64,000 nt of DNA from DATFKA01 sp035268885 (GCA_035268885.1 DATFKA010000124.1:11060-75059), one strand, 5' to 3'. Positions 9,495-19,416 are shown, counted from the stretch's first letter. Numbers and translations: made by a program. Notes: a model not told the origin generated them from the letters alone.

Positions 9495-10649
9495 ATGAAA
9501 GTTATGAATAACTTCTATCAGCAGGTGCATGCACCTGCTTTTCTTATTGATCAGGCGCGACTGGAAAAAAATCTTAGCCTAATTGACAGCGTGCAAAAAA
9601 AAGCCGGCGTAAAGGTGATCCTTGCGCTGAAAGGTTTTGCCAACTGGCCTTTGTTTCCCTTGGTTTATCAATATCTACACGGAGCAACCGCCAGTTCCCT
9701 AAACGAAGCCCGCCTGATCTACGAAGAGATGGGGACTAAGGCACATACCTATTCTCCAGCCTACATAGAAGATGATTTTGCTGAATTAGTCAAATACAGC
9801 AGTTATTTAACCTTTAATTCAGGTAGCCAGCTAGAAAAATACGCTAACTTGATTCAGGGTAAGGATATATCAATCGGACTTCGTGTAAATCCGGAATACT
9901 CTGAAGTGGCAACGGATTTGTATAACCCTGCCGTGCCGGGATCGCGTTTGGGTATGTTGGCCAACCAACTACCAGCCGACTTGCCCGCCGTAGTAGAAGG
10001 TTTGCACGTGCATACCCTTTGTGAATCCTCCGCCGAAGCTACCGAGCAATTAATTAGAGCCCTGGAGCAAAAATTTGGCGCGTATCTTCCCCAGTTGAAA
10101 TGGGTCAACTTGGGTGGTGGACATTTAATGACGCGCAAGGACTACGACCTTCCCCGTCTAATCGGAGCGCTGAAAGCCTTTAAGGCGCGCCATCCACATC
10201 TGGAAGTGATTATGGAACCGGGCAGTGCTATTGCCTGGGAGACGGGTGAATTAGTAAGTACCGTTTTGGATATAGTAGAAAGTGGTGGAATTAAAACGGC
10301 CATCGTTGATGTTTCTTTTACCGCACATATGCCCGATACCCTGGAGATGCCTTATCGGCCTACGGTATTGGAGGCAAATAAAGAAGGGAAGGGAACTCAC
10401 TTGTACCGGATTGGCGGCGTGAGCTGCCTGGCCGGCGATTTCATGGAAGTGTACGGTTTTGACCGGGAGCTAGCCGTAGGAGATCAGATCATTTTTTGGG
10501 ATATGATTCACTACACCATGGTGAAGACCACGATGTTCAACGGTGTGCAACATCCTTCTATATATTTGGCCGATAGCCGCAAGCCTAATCAGGCCCCTCA
10601 GTTATTACGAAAATTTGGCTATGAAGATTTCAAAATGCGGCTAGGTTAG
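9495..10649 (+). CDS. nspC: Carboxynorspermidine decarboxylase
   Basis: A PLP-dependent, alanine-racemase-fold decarboxylase of 384 residues. The PLP lysine is likely Lys46 in the LALKGF motif. The phosphate-binding glycine-rich stretch (LGGGH), the EPGSAIAWE motif and a C-terminal GGVSCLAGD motif fit the NspC/ornithine-DAP decarboxylase superfamily. It removes the carboxyl group from the product of the preceding dehydrogenase, the last step to spermidine or norspermidine. An upstream in-frame ATG at 9471 would overlap the preceding gene by 14 bp. ATG 9495, ten bases after that gene's stop and preceded by a purine-rich AAGAAAAGG, is preferred; ATG 9504 is also possible. The two genes clearly form one transcription unit. 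Confidence 0.88.
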   Translation: MKVMNNFYQQVHAPAFLIDQARLEKNLSLIDSVQKKAGVKVILALKGFANWPLFPLVYQYLHGATASSLNEARLIYEEMGTKAHTYSPAYIEDDFAELVKYSSYLTFNSGSQLEKYANLIQGKDISIGLRVNPEYSEVATDLYNPAVPGSRLGMLANQLPADLPAVVEGLHVHTLCESSAEATEQLIRALEQKFGAYLPQLKWVNLGGGHLMTRKDYDLPRLIGALKAFKARHPHLEVIMEPGSAIAWETGELVSTVLDIVESGGIKTAIVDVSFTAHMPDTLEMPYRPTVLEANKEGKGTHLYRIGGVSCLAGDFMEVYGFDRELAVGDQIIFWDMIHYTMVKTTMFNGVQHPSIYLADSRKPNQAPQLLRKFGYEDFKMRLG

Positions 10650-10654
10650 CTAAT

Positions 10655-10704
10655 TATCCACTTGTCTCGTGGATAAAATCGAGCTTTACTCACACTATTG
10701 TGTG
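10655..10704 (+). terminator. Two small hairpins downstream of nspC
   Basis: Directly after nspC there are two perfect short hairpins: TATCCAC/GTGGATA with a 7-base loop (10655-10675), and CACAC/GTGTG with a 4-base loop (10691-10704). They may end the polyamine transcript before smc. Neither is followed by a clear run of T, so an intrinsic terminator is only a suggestion. Confidence 0.35.
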
Positions 10705-10748
10705 GAAAACTGTACCCTTTGATTATCTGGCTTAATACTTCTTTTGTG

Positions 10749-10756
10749 TATTTTTG
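10749..10756 (+). promoter_or_regulatory. Candidate -7 box for smc
   Basis: TATTTTTG fits the Bacteroidota -7 consensus TANNTTTG exactly and lies six bases before the smc ATG, which would give a leaderless or almost leaderless mRNA. No TTTG or TTG is found at the usual upstream spacing; the nearest TTTG is at 10718-10721, 27 bases upstream. The call is therefore weak. Confidence 0.35.
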
Positions 10757-10762
10757 CAGGCT

Positions 10763-13700
10763 ATGAGGTTAAAAAGTCTAGAAATAAAGGGATTTAAAAG
10801 TTTCGCCAATCAGACGGTGATTAACTTCCAGGAAGATGTCATTGGCATCGTAGGCCCCAATGGTTCGGGAAAGTCTAATATCGTAGACGCGATCCGTTGG
10901 GTATTGGGAGAACAAAAAAGCCGGGAGCTGCGACTGGATCAAATGTCCAGTGTACTCTTTAATGGTACCAAGAAGCGTAAAGCTTCAGGGGTAGCCTCCG
11001 TATCGCTGACCTTTGAAAATACCAAAAACATCCTGCCTACCGAATATCAGGATGTTACCATTACCCGAATGCTTTACCGAACGGGAGAAAGCGAATACCG
11101 CCTCAACGGGGTTACCTGCCGTCTTAAAGACATTACCTCCCTTTTCCTGGACACCGGGATTGGCTCTAATTCCTACGCGATCATTGCACTCGGAATGGTG
11201 GATGATATTCTGGCTGATAAGGATAATTCCCGTCGCAAAATGTTTGAGCAGGCCGCCGGTATTTCTAAATACAAAGTACGTAAACGCCAGGCGCTCAACA
11301 AGCTCAAAAATACCACAGCTGACTTGGATAGGGTAGAGGACCTGTTGCACGAAATTGCGGGCAACCTCAAAAGTCTGGAACGGCAAGCCAAGCGAACCAA
11401 GCGCTACTTTGAGCTGAAAGAAAAATATAAAGAGTTGAGCGTCGAGCTGGCCCTTCTTCAGATGGAGAGCCATAAGCAGGACCAAAAACAATTGCAGCGC
11501 CAAATTGACGAGGAGCAGCAAAAATACCGCAAACTCGATGGCGAGATAAAAACCATCGAAGCGCAACTGGAAAAAAATAAAAAGGGTAACCTCGATAAAG
11601 AAAAAGCCCTTTCGGACCGACAAAGAGAACTCAACACCCTAGTCGGCCGCATCCGCGGAATGGAGAATGACCGCCGGATGGTAGAGCAAAAACAGCAGTT
11701 CATCCTGAATAATAAAGAGACGCTGGGTAAAGAAATACAGGAGGCCAGTCAAAAAGTGCAGCAGCTGCGGGATGATATCGAACACTATCGCGAAGAACTA
11801 AACCTCGAAAAACGCGTAGAGGCCCGGCTGGAACAAGAACTGGAAGCTGCCGAGGAAGAATTACAGAAAGTACGAGCCAGCCACGGCTCCGTCAAGGAAG
11901 ACCTGGATCAGGTTATGCAGGTCCAGCAGGCCAAAGAGCGTGAACTCTACGAATTGGAAAAGCAAAAAGCGATCAATTTCAACGAAATAGAGAATAATCG
12001 CCAGGAACGACAGCGCACCGAGAATGATCGTCAAAAGCGGGAAGGAGAAGTCAAAGATCTCCACGCTAAAATGGAAGAGTTACAGAGCCGGGAAAATATA
12101 GAAAAAGCGACACTCGCCGAGCTGGAACAAAAAGAAGAAAAGCGCCTGGCTGAACTCGAAAGTACCGAAGCCGAAGCCGAAAAAGTGAATCGCCGCATTA
12201 CCAAGGTCCGCCGCGAGCTCGATGCCAAACGCAACGAATTCAAATTAACGAAGAGTATGGTGGAAAACCTGGAAGGTTTTCCGGAATCCATCAAGTTTCT
12301 GAAGAGCAGTAAAGAGTGGAAAGAAGAAGCTCCCTTGCTGTCCGATATTATGTACGTGAGCGATACCTATCGGGTGGCGATTGAAAACTACCTCGATCCC
12401 TATCTGAACTACTATGTGGTGGATACACTCAAGGATGCTTACGAGGCTATTCAACTTCTGGGTCGTTCTCAAAAAGGGAAGGCCAACTTTTTTGTACTGG
12501 AAGCCTTTCAGGACTACACGGCCCCCATGACCCTGGTACCCGATATGCATCGGGCCATTGACCTGGTACAGACCGATCCAAAATACTTCAATCTGGTTAG
12601 TTACCTTTTAGAGAACGTTCTCCTGACGGAAAAAGAGCACTTTAACGGTGCTCTACCCGAGCAGGATGTAGTCGTTTTGTCGATAAGTGGGCGTCTAATT
12701 CAAAAGCGCTTTTCGGTCTCTGGCGGCTCCATTGGCTTATTCGAAGGAAAAAGAATCGGGCGACAAAAAAACCTGGAGCTACTGGATGAGTCCATCAAGC
12801 AGTCGGAGGTAGAAGAGGACCAATATGCCACCACCTTTTACAATCTGAAAAAGAAGATCGAAGCGCTGAAAGCCGAAAGACTTGATCAACAAATCCAAGC
12901 CCAGCAAAATCGTTTGAATCAACTCGTTCAGGAACGCGTTTCCTTTAGCACGCGACTGGAAAATTTTGAGTCCTTTATTCAGGAAGTCATCGATAAAGAA
13001 GCTAAAATAAACGAGCGGATTACGGCTTTACAAAAAGCCAATGCCGAAATTGAAAAGGCGATTGAGACCAAACAGCAAGAGGTCAATCAGGCAAAAGAGT
13101 CCATCGCAAATACGGACGGTAGCTACCGAAAACTAGCGGATCAACTCAGCGAAATCTCTACGGCTTATAATGAGAAGAATATTCAATTTATCCGCCAGCA
13201 AAATAAAGTTTCTACCTTCCAAAAGGAGTTGAGCTTCCGGGAAAAAGAATTGGAAAATACCCAGTCGAAATTGCAGCGCGACCAAAAACAATTGGGATCT
13301 GCCGACCAGGAAATTGATCAATTGGGCAGCGAATCCCTCCAGATGCAGGAAAAACTGGAAGTGCTTTATAAACAAAGAAAAGAAAAGGAGAGTCTGCTCA
13401 CCGAGGCCGAACAGACTTACTTCAAGGCCCGTGGCACGATTACCGAACTGGAAGACCAACTGCGAAAACAAAACCGTCAGTTACAGGATTTACAAATCCT
13501 GATTAACAAACTCAAGGAGAAATTCAACGATGTAAAATACCAGATCTCTACCATTGCCCAGCGTTTCAAGATTGAGTTTGACGTCAGTATCAACGAAATC
13601 ATCAATCAAGAACCCAAGCGGGATCAGCCGCAGGAGGTACTAGAAGATAAAGTAGAGAAGCTGCGGAGCCGCCTGCAGAATTATGGAGAGATCAACCCCA

Positions 13701-14317
13701 TGGCCGTTGAAGCATTTGATGAAATGAAAGATCGCCACGATAATATCACCCAGCAACGGGATGATATTGTAGAGGCCAAAGCCAGCCTGGAAGAGACCAT
13801 CAAAGAAATCGAAGAAACCGCTACTCAGCAATTCCTGGATGCCTTTGAGAAAGCCCGTAATTACTTTATCGAAGTGTTCCGTAGCCTATTTACCGAAGAT
13901 GACACCTGTGATCTGATGTTGCTGGATCCGGATGATCCGCTCGAATCGAAAATTGAGATCATCGCCAAACCTAAGGGGAAGCGGCCGCAGAGTATCAGCC
14001 AATTATCCGGTGGAGAAAAAACGCTGACCGCCACGGCGCTGTTATTTGCGCTCTACCTACTGAAGCCCGCGCCTTTCTGTATTTTTGATGAAGTCGATGC
14101 GCCGCTGGATGATGCCAATATTCTGAAGTTCAATAAGATTATTAAGCAATTCTCAAAGGAGTCACAATTTATCATCGTCACCCATAACAAATTGACCATG
14201 GCGGCCGTGGACACCATCTACGGAGTTTATATGGGAGAGCAGGGCGTCTCAGGTGTAATGCCCGTGGATTTTCGGGATTACGATCATAAGATCAGTTTTG
14301 AGGCAGCGGGAGGTTAA
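10763..14317 (+). CDS. smc: Chromosome segregation ATPase SMC
   Basis: The full-length SMC has 1184 residues. The N-terminal ABC half has Walker A GPNGSGKS at residues 31-38. Two long coiled-coil arms flank a hinge in the middle (roughly residues 525-680), and the C-terminal half has the signature LSGGEK at about 1081 and Walker B ending in FDE at about 1108-1110. It condenses and separates sister chromosomes with ScpA/ScpB, which are not encoded in this window. The start is ATG 10763; a TTG three codons upstream is less likely. The stop overlaps the stop of the convergent AsmA-like gene by the four bases TTAA. Confidence 0.97.
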   Translation: MRLKSLEIKGFKSFANQTVINFQEDVIGIVGPNGSGKSNIVDAIRWVLGEQKSRELRLDQMSSVLFNGTKKRKASGVASVSLTFENTKNILPTEYQDVTITRMLYRTGESEYRLNGVTCRLKDITSLFLDTGIGSNSYAIIALGMVDDILADKDNSRRKMFEQAAGISKYKVRKRQALNKLKNTTADLDRVEDLLHEIAGNLKSLERQAKRTKRYFELKEKYKELSVELALLQMESHKQDQKQLQRQIDEEQQKYRKLDGEIKTIEAQLEKNKKGNLDKEKALSDRQRELNTLVGRIRGMENDRRMVEQKQQFILNNKETLGKEIQEASQKVQQLRDDIEHYREELNLEKRVEARLEQELEAAEEELQKVRASHGSVKEDLDQVMQVQQAKERELYELEKQKAINFNEIENNRQERQRTENDRQKREGEVKDLHAKMEELQSRENIEKATLAELEQKEEKRLAELESTEAEAEKVNRRITKVRRELDAKRNEFKLTKSMVENLEGFPESIKFLKSSKEWKEEAPLLSDIMYVSDTYRVAIENYLDPYLNYYVVDTLKDAYEAIQLLGRSQKGKANFFVLEAFQDYTAPMTLVPDMHRAIDLVQTDPKYFNLVSYLLENVLLTEKEHFNGALPEQDVVVLSISGRLIQKRFSVSGGSIGLFEGKRIGRQKNLELLDESIKQSEVEEDQYATTFYNLKKKIEALKAERLDQQIQAQQNRLNQLVQERVSFSTRLENFESFIQEVIDKEAKINERITALQKANAEIEKAIETKQQEVNQAKESIANTDGSYRKLADQLSEISTAYNEKNIQFIRQQNKVSTFQKELSFREKELENTQSKLQRDQKQLGSADQEIDQLGSESLQMQEKLEVLYKQRKEKESLLTEAEQTYFKARGTITELEDQLRKQNRQLQDLQILINKLKEKFNDVKYQISTIAQRFKIEFDVSINEIINQEPKRDQPQEVLEDKVEKLRSRLQNYGEINPMAVEAFDEMKDRHDNITQQRDDIVEAKASLEETIKEIEETATQQFLDAFEKARNYFIEVFRSLFTEDDTCDLMLLDPDDPLESKIEIIAKPKGKRPQSISQLSGGEKTLTATALLFALYLLKPAPFCIFDEVDAPLDDANILKFNKIIKQFSKESQFIIVTHNKLTMAAVDTIYGVYMGEQGVSGVMPVDFRDYDHKISFEAAGG

Positions 14318-17300
14318 TTCCCTCCACCACCCGTTTTCTTTTTCTTCTTGAAGGGATTAAACTCTTCCAGTTCCTTTTTGAGCCGGTCGACTTCCTTATT
14401 CTTGAGAAGAGTATCTAGTACCTGTTTGGCCGGGTCTTTTAGCAAGCTATCGGCTTTACTTTTCAGTAGGGAATCGACCTTACTGCCTGCTTTTTTCTTC
14501 AGAGAGTCTACCTGTTGATCCAATACCGTTTTAGCAGAATCTACGGCTTCCTCTGCTTTTTGCTTGAGTTTTTCTTTTTCTGTAGCCAGTGTATCCCGAA
14601 GTCGGTCCTTTTGCTTATTGATCTCCTCTTCAGCCTTTTGCGCAACGGCTTCTTTAAGGCTGGTTTGGCCATCAGCTCCCAATAGACTAATTCCAAATTT
14701 AGGGCTCTTGATAGTACCCGAGAGGTGGATGAGTAGATTGACGGTCTCACTTTGCTGTAGGTTAATCCCTAATTGCTGTGCTTGTTGTTTCACTACATCC
14801 ATGCTTTGACCAAGCGCATCGGTCAGGGCGTTATTGTCCAGTTTTTCACGTGGAATAGCTGCTTTGATGTCGTAGTTCATTTCCATATTCAGGCCATGTC
14901 GGCCGGCAATGGTCATGGGGATACCATCTACAGCTAAGTCGAAAGGTTTAACTTCCACTGCTCCATCTACTACTTCAATCCAATTCCTGGTATTCGCCAA
15001 ATTCACGGCATCCTGTAGTTCAATAATGCGCAGTTTTTCGCCCAACTTTTCCAGTGGTGGGTATTTTTTGATGGTACCGTTGATGGTCTCCAGAAACCCT
15101 TTGGCGTCGAGGGTATTCAGATTGGGCATCATCCCTTTACCAAGGGTTCCGCTCAGACTCAGGGAAGTATTAAAGATGCCTTCCAGAAATTGTCCGATCG
15201 GCGCCAGTTGCTGGAAGGTGTTTAGAGTTTGGAAAGACTCCTGGAAGCGCAGTCGACTCAGGTCTAGTTTCATCCCATAATAGGGTTCAGCAGGATCTTC
15301 CGTATCATACCTTCCGGTAAAAGCGGCCTGACCACCCAGCGTTTCACCCTGGACATCGCGCAATTCGACCGCCCGATCAGCCACATTAAGCACACCGTCT
15401 AAGTTTTTGATTTTCATGTTGGTATACAACAGATCTTTGACCTTTGCTGCGATGGTCATATTGATATTATCCGGAACCAGGATGATTCCCCCCTCCATTC
15501 TTTCATCATTGGTGGCTTCCGGTTGGTTTTCGGTGGTACCCGATTCGTCAACCAACTCCATGAAGTGATTTAAATTCAGATAATTGGAGTTGACCTGAAT
15601 ATCGCCCTGGAGAGTCTCCTTATTAAAGGCATAATCAAAGCCGTTTCGGATTTCACCTGACATCTGAATATCGCTTTCGTCTATTTTTGCGGAAGCGGAA
15701 CTAATCGTAAATTCATTAGGTGTAAACTGCCCCTTCACCTGGGCATCATTAATCGTATACCGCTCATAATCAATTTGACGGGCGGTTAAATCAGTCGTAA
15801 AATCGAAGCGATCAAAAACGGTAGGGGAGGAGGATACCCCGGTATCCAACTGTCCGGCGGTAGGCTCTTGATTGGGCGCAGCGGGAGCGGGCATCCATTC
15901 GTCCACCAGAAAATAATCAGATTCGAGCTTTACATTACCTTTCATCGTAGTGTTAGGGGAGAAATAGGCGAGAATATTATCGATGCGTCCGCGCCCCCTC
16001 AAGTCGCTTTCACCTAGTTTAGCTTCCAGCTGTTCTACCGCTACAAAGCGTGGACTAAAATCCATTTGAACCTGATCCACGGATATGGTCGGATAGGCCG
16101 TGGATTTATACAGTATATTACGAGCTTGCAGGGTCCCTCCCATATTCACCGCCTCGTAATCACCACTTTCAATTTCCTGCATACTGGTGCGCGCTTCCAC
16201 ATCGGCTACGATTTGCCCCTGTAATTCATCGATGCCTTCTACCGGAAAAGCCTGTGCCAGCTCTGCCAGATCTAATTTCCCGTCGATGCGAGTATCAATG
16301 GTCGGATTGGACAGGGGGCGAGTTAACTGAAAACGACCTCCGATGGGATTTTGACCAATCTGTAAATTAAAATCAGGAATATCGACCTGCAGTTGATCCA
16401 GGTCGCTACCCGGACTATTAATACTGGCCTGGGCACGAATATCGGATATCCCCAGGGGCAGATCAGGATACTGTATATTGGCGCCATTAACTTTTAGATT
16501 GGCGGCAATGGCGGGCATTCGATTATTGGCAGCACTGTAAGTACCTTCGATTTTAGCGTCAAGCGCAAAATCCCCGTCCGCCCGAACCTCTTCGTAGCCT
16601 TCCAGATAAGCCCCGGGCACAATGCTCAACAGATTCTTGAAGTCATTGGAAGGAGCATTGATCAACAAGTCCATAATAATGTCACTGCCCTGCATACGCA
16701 CTGCTCCATCTCCTTTCAGTTGGAGAGCATTGATATTTAGCAAGTTATCTTTTAAGGTGTAAGTGTTGGTAGACTGATCAATATTAAAAATAGCGTCCAG
16801 CGTAGTGACGGCCTTGTTCAAATACGGAATACCACCGTAATTCACGCCTAAGGCGGCAATTTGGGTATAGGTATCGAGGTCATAAACCGTACTGGTGAAA
16901 GCACCTTTACCTTCGTGATTGATCCCGTTTGCCTCGACGTAGGTATCCAGGCTTTCATCATCGTAGATCAAATTACCTTCCTTAATGGTGTACTTATCCA
17001 GTTCGATTTTATAGTCTACGGTGGCGGTATCATTTGCGACGGGCTCCTGGGCTGCCGCTGTTTTGGCAATGTTATAGTTCGCACGTCCATCCGATAGTAC
17101 CAGCACATGGATGTCAGGTCGATCCAGATCGATATTTTTAATATTGATGGGCTGCTGTCGCAAAACGGAAAGGAGATCGAGGGTGACGGCGACTTCCTCG
17201 GCATTGGCCAGGCGAATGTCCTGAAAGTCGTCTATTCCTTTTACTGTAAAATCATTTAAGGCCAGGGTTAGATCCGGAAAATGACGAAATACACTCAGAC

Positions 17301-17463
17301 TTACGGTGCCAAAATCAACTTCCGCATTAACATTATTATTGATGATGGTTTTAGTCTTGGCTACCAATTGATCTTTGAAAAGGTAAGGAACCGCTGCCAG
17401 GGCACCAATCAGTACTACCAAAAAAATCAACAGACCTAAAAACATTCGTTTTATTACTCTCAT
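14314..17463 (-). CDS. AsmA-like envelope protein
   Basis: A 1049-residue protein with one N-terminal membrane anchor (about residues 7-29) and a long repetitive beta-rich periplasmic region typical of the AsmA/TamB/DUF748 bridge-like proteins. Conserved AsmA features include the N-terminal F-R-H-F-P-D-L-T-L motif, repeated amphipathic strands, and a conserved C-terminal block with L-A-N-T-R. The last 120 residues are a charged Lys/Glu coiled coil ending in a poly-Lys, Gly-rich tail. The family is linked to outer membrane assembly and phospholipid transport; the specific role here is not known. It is convergent with smc, sharing a 4-bp stop overlap. Confidence 0.85.
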   Translation of the reverse strand: MRVIKRMFLGLLIFLVVLIGALAAVPYLFKDQLVAKTKTIINNNVNAEVDFGTVSLSVFRHFPDLTLALNDFTVKGIDDFQDIRLANAEEVAVTLDLLSVLRQQPINIKNIDLDRPDIHVLVLSDGRANYNIAKTAAAQEPVANDTATVDYKIELDKYTIKEGNLIYDDESLDTYVEANGINHEGKGAFTSTVYDLDTYTQIAALGVNYGGIPYLNKAVTTLDAIFNIDQSTNTYTLKDNLLNINALQLKGDGAVRMQGSDIIMDLLINAPSNDFKNLLSIVPGAYLEGYEEVRADGDFALDAKIEGTYSAANNRMPAIAANLKVNGANIQYPDLPLGISDIRAQASINSPGSDLDQLQVDIPDFNLQIGQNPIGGRFQLTRPLSNPTIDTRIDGKLDLAELAQAFPVEGIDELQGQIVADVEARTSMQEIESGDYEAVNMGGTLQARNILYKSTAYPTISVDQVQMDFSPRFVAVEQLEAKLGESDLRGRGRIDNILAYFSPNTTMKGNVKLESDYFLVDEWMPAPAAPNQEPTAGQLDTGVSSSPTVFDRFDFTTDLTARQIDYERYTINDAQVKGQFTPNEFTISSASAKIDESDIQMSGEIRNGFDYAFNKETLQGDIQVNSNYLNLNHFMELVDESGTTENQPEATNDERMEGGIILVPDNINMTIAAKVKDLLYTNMKIKNLDGVLNVADRAVELRDVQGETLGGQAAFTGRYDTEDPAEPYYGMKLDLSRLRFQESFQTLNTFQQLAPIGQFLEGIFNTSLSLSGTLGKGMMPNLNTLDAKGFLETINGTIKKYPPLEKLGEKLRIIELQDAVNLANTRNWIEVVDGAVEVKPFDLAVDGIPMTIAGRHGLNMEMNYDIKAAIPREKLDNNALTDALGQSMDVVKQQAQQLGINLQQSETVNLLIHLSGTIKSPKFGISLLGADGQTSLKEAVAQKAEEEINKQKDRLRDTLATEKEKLKQKAEEAVDSAKTVLDQQVDSLKKKAGSKVDSLLKSKADSLLKDPAKQVLDTLLKNKEVDRLKKELEEFNPFKKKKKTGGGGN

Positions 17464-17593
17464 GGTTTTCGTTTTATCATTTGTGTCTAGGATTTAATCC
17501 CCTAGCCACTGGATGCAGCAAACTATCTAAATACATAACGCTTAGTTGTTATAAAAGTGTGAAAGTATTCTCAATAAATTAAAATAAAGTCTG

Positions 17594-17759
17594 GTAAGTA
17601 GGTTGCCCATATTGAGTCTGTAATAAGGTGCTGGCTTTTTTGGGCTAGTTCGAGGCGCAAAAATCGCGGATAGCCTAGCTATCCAAGGCTTTTTGCAACG
17701 AAGAAATCGCCCCAAAAAAGACGCAGATTATTGCTTGATTTAATTGGGCAACCTACTTA
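17594..17759. repeat. Long palindromic element with nested hairpins
   Basis: The 15-bp ends TAAGTAGGTTGCCCA (17595-17609) and its exact complement (17745-17759) enclose a nested palindrome: GCTTTTTTGGGC pairs with GCCCCAAAAAAGACGC, and at the centre GGATAGC-CTA-GCTATCC. The whole 166 bp could fold into one long interrupted stem. Only one copy is present in the window, and no flanking target duplication is obvious. It sits in the 306-bp gap between the divergent AsmA-like and AspT-type genes and overlaps the promoter of the latter. Confidence 0.75.
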
Positions 17760-17765
17760 TATTTG
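17735..17765 (+). promoter_or_regulatory. Promoter of the AspT-type transporter gene, leaderless
   Basis: TTG (17735-17737), a 20-base spacer and TATATTTG (17758-17765) match the Bacteroidota promoter form TTG-N17-23-TANNTTTG. The -7 box ends four bases before ATG 17770, so transcription would start at or very near the start codon. The -33 part and the first two bases of the -7 box lie inside the right arm of the palindromic element. Confidence 0.6.
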
Positions 17766-17769
17766 CCCT

Positions 17770-19404
17770 ATGGTTGAAGCCTTTATCGAAAATCCCATTC
17801 TTCTCTTATTTATCGTAGCCGGGCTAGGGTACGGCCTGGGTAGTATCAAATTCAGAGGATCTGGCCTGGGTGTGGCGGCTGTACTATTCGTAGGCCTGTT
17901 TTTCGGTAGCCTGAGTCCTGATCTGGAAATCCCGCAGGTCATCACTTTTTTGGGGTTAACTATTTTTATTTACACCGTTGGCCTCAGCAGCGGACCTAGT
18001 TTTTTTCAGCTCTTTCGCCAGCGGGGCTTCCGGGATTTGATCTTTGTGTTTGTGATGCTCACCTTTTCGGCGGGCGTAACCCTTGCTTTTCACTATCTTT
18101 TTGGTCTTCAGGCGAGTTCTACTGCCGGCCTTTTTGCTGGTAGCAGCACTAATACGCCAGCCCTAGCCGGAGTACTGGATCAAATCAGTAATACCAATCT
18201 ACTGACCGATTCTAAGCGATCGATGAGTGAACTGTCGGTGATCGCTTATTCTTTATCTTACCCAATGGGCGTATTAGGGCCTATGTTGGCAATTATCCTG
18301 ATGCAAAAGCTCTTTAAGATCAATTACCAAAAGGAAGAGCGCGACCTGAGGAAAGTCTATCCCGTACGACAAGATTTAACGAGTTTTACAATAGAGGTAA
18401 CATCCGAAAAGCTAACGGGTAAAACCATTCGCGACTTGAAAAACGAATTTGGTTGGACGGTAGTTTTTGGTCGTATGGAAAGGGCAGGAGAGGTATCTTT
18501 ATCCAATTATGATACCAGCTTTCAGTTGGGCGATAAGGTGGCCGTCGTAGGAGATCGAGAAGAAGTGGAAGGGGTGGCCAAAGACCTGGGAGAGATCTTA
18601 CCCTTTAAGTTATCTTTTGATCAGTCGCAGTACACCGCAAGCCGAATATTTGTATCAAATAATAAAATTGTGGGACAAAAACTGGCTGGTCTCAACCTTA
18701 GCGAGCGCTTCTCGGCGCTAATCACCCGGGTAAAAAGAGGAGATATCGATTTACTGGCCAATTCGGATACCGTCTTAGAGTTGGGTGATCGGGTGCGTAT
18801 CGTGGGAAGAAGGAAAGATTTTTCAAAAATCCGGGAATTCCTAGGAGATTCGTACGATCAATTAAGTAAAATTGATCTTTTATCCTTTGGGATTGGTATG
18901 GCCCTGGGCTTATTACTGGGGATGATCACCTTCGAACTACCCGGGGGATTGAGCTTTAAACTGGGCTACGCCGGGGGACCTATTATTGTGGGTTTGATAC
19001 TGGGAGGATTGCGCCGCTCTGGCCCCATCAACTGGCAATTACCCTACAGTGCCAATCTTTTATTACGGCAGATCGGCCTAATCCTTTTGCTAGCGAGTAT
19101 TGGCATTAATTCCGGACATCAATTTGTAGCCACCATAGCACGGGGAGAAGGGGGCTTTATCTTTTTAGCCAGTACCATGATCAGTATTTTGACCGCCACC
19201 GCTACGCTTTTTGTAGGGTACAAGTTGTTAAAGATCCCCTTCAGCTTCCTGACCGGTATGGTCGCTAACCAGCCGGCCATCCTCGAATTTGCCCTCTCAA
19301 AGTCCGGAAATAAACTTCCGAACCTGGGCTTTACCATCATGATGCCCATCTCCATTATCACTAAAGTGGTTTATGCCCAATTGTTATTTGCCCTTTTGAT
19401 GTAA
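17770..19404 (+). CDS. AspT/YidE-type membrane transporter with two RCK_C domains
   Basis: A 544-residue membrane protein with the aspartate-alanine exchanger layout: an N-terminal block of about five membrane helices (residues 7-185), two central cytoplasmic TrkA-C/RCK_C domains (about 205-285 and 290-370) and a C-terminal block of about six helices (380-544). Conserved motifs include G-S-S-T-N-T-P-A-L in the first half and N-Q-P-A-I-L in the second. The family includes the aspartate:alanine antiporter and putative transporters YidE/YbjL; the substrate cannot be told from sequence. ATG 17770 is chosen over an upstream TTG at 17731 because the extension lies inside the palindromic element and upstream of the promoter. 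Confidence 0.85.
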   Translation: MVEAFIENPILLLFIVAGLGYGLGSIKFRGSGLGVAAVLFVGLFFGSLSPDLEIPQVITFLGLTIFIYTVGLSSGPSFFQLFRQRGFRDLIFVFVMLTFSAGVTLAFHYLFGLQASSTAGLFAGSSTNTPALAGVLDQISNTNLLTDSKRSMSELSVIAYSLSYPMGVLGPMLAIILMQKLFKINYQKEERDLRKVYPVRQDLTSFTIEVTSEKLTGKTIRDLKNEFGWTVVFGRMERAGEVSLSNYDTSFQLGDKVAVVGDREEVEGVAKDLGEILPFKLSFDQSQYTASRIFVSNNKIVGQKLAGLNLSERFSALITRVKRGDIDLLANSDTVLELGDRVRIVGRRKDFSKIREFLGDSYDQLSKIDLLSFGIGMALGLLLGMITFELPGGLSFKLGYAGGPIIVGLILGGLRRSGPINWQLPYSANLLLRQIGLILLLASIGINSGHQFVATIARGEGGFIFLASTMISILTATATLFVGYKLLKIPFSFLTGMVANQPAILEFALSKSGNKLPNLGFTIMMPISIITKVVYAQLLFALLM

Positions 19405-19416
19405 ATCTTACATGAC

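Noticed and set aside
10985..11623. Long open frame antisense to smc (212 codons)
   Set aside because: It lies wholly inside smc, which has clear motifs throughout. Its translation is Phe/Leu-rich, as expected from the complement of Glu/Lys-rich coiled-coil codons.
17016..17204. Small frame inside the AsmA-like gene
   Set aside because: It lies within the coding sequence of a continuous, well-supported protein.
17594..17759. 3-bp target duplication around the palindromic element
   Set aside because: Several possible element borders were tried and none gave matching flanking triplets, so I do not group it with the two GAAG families.
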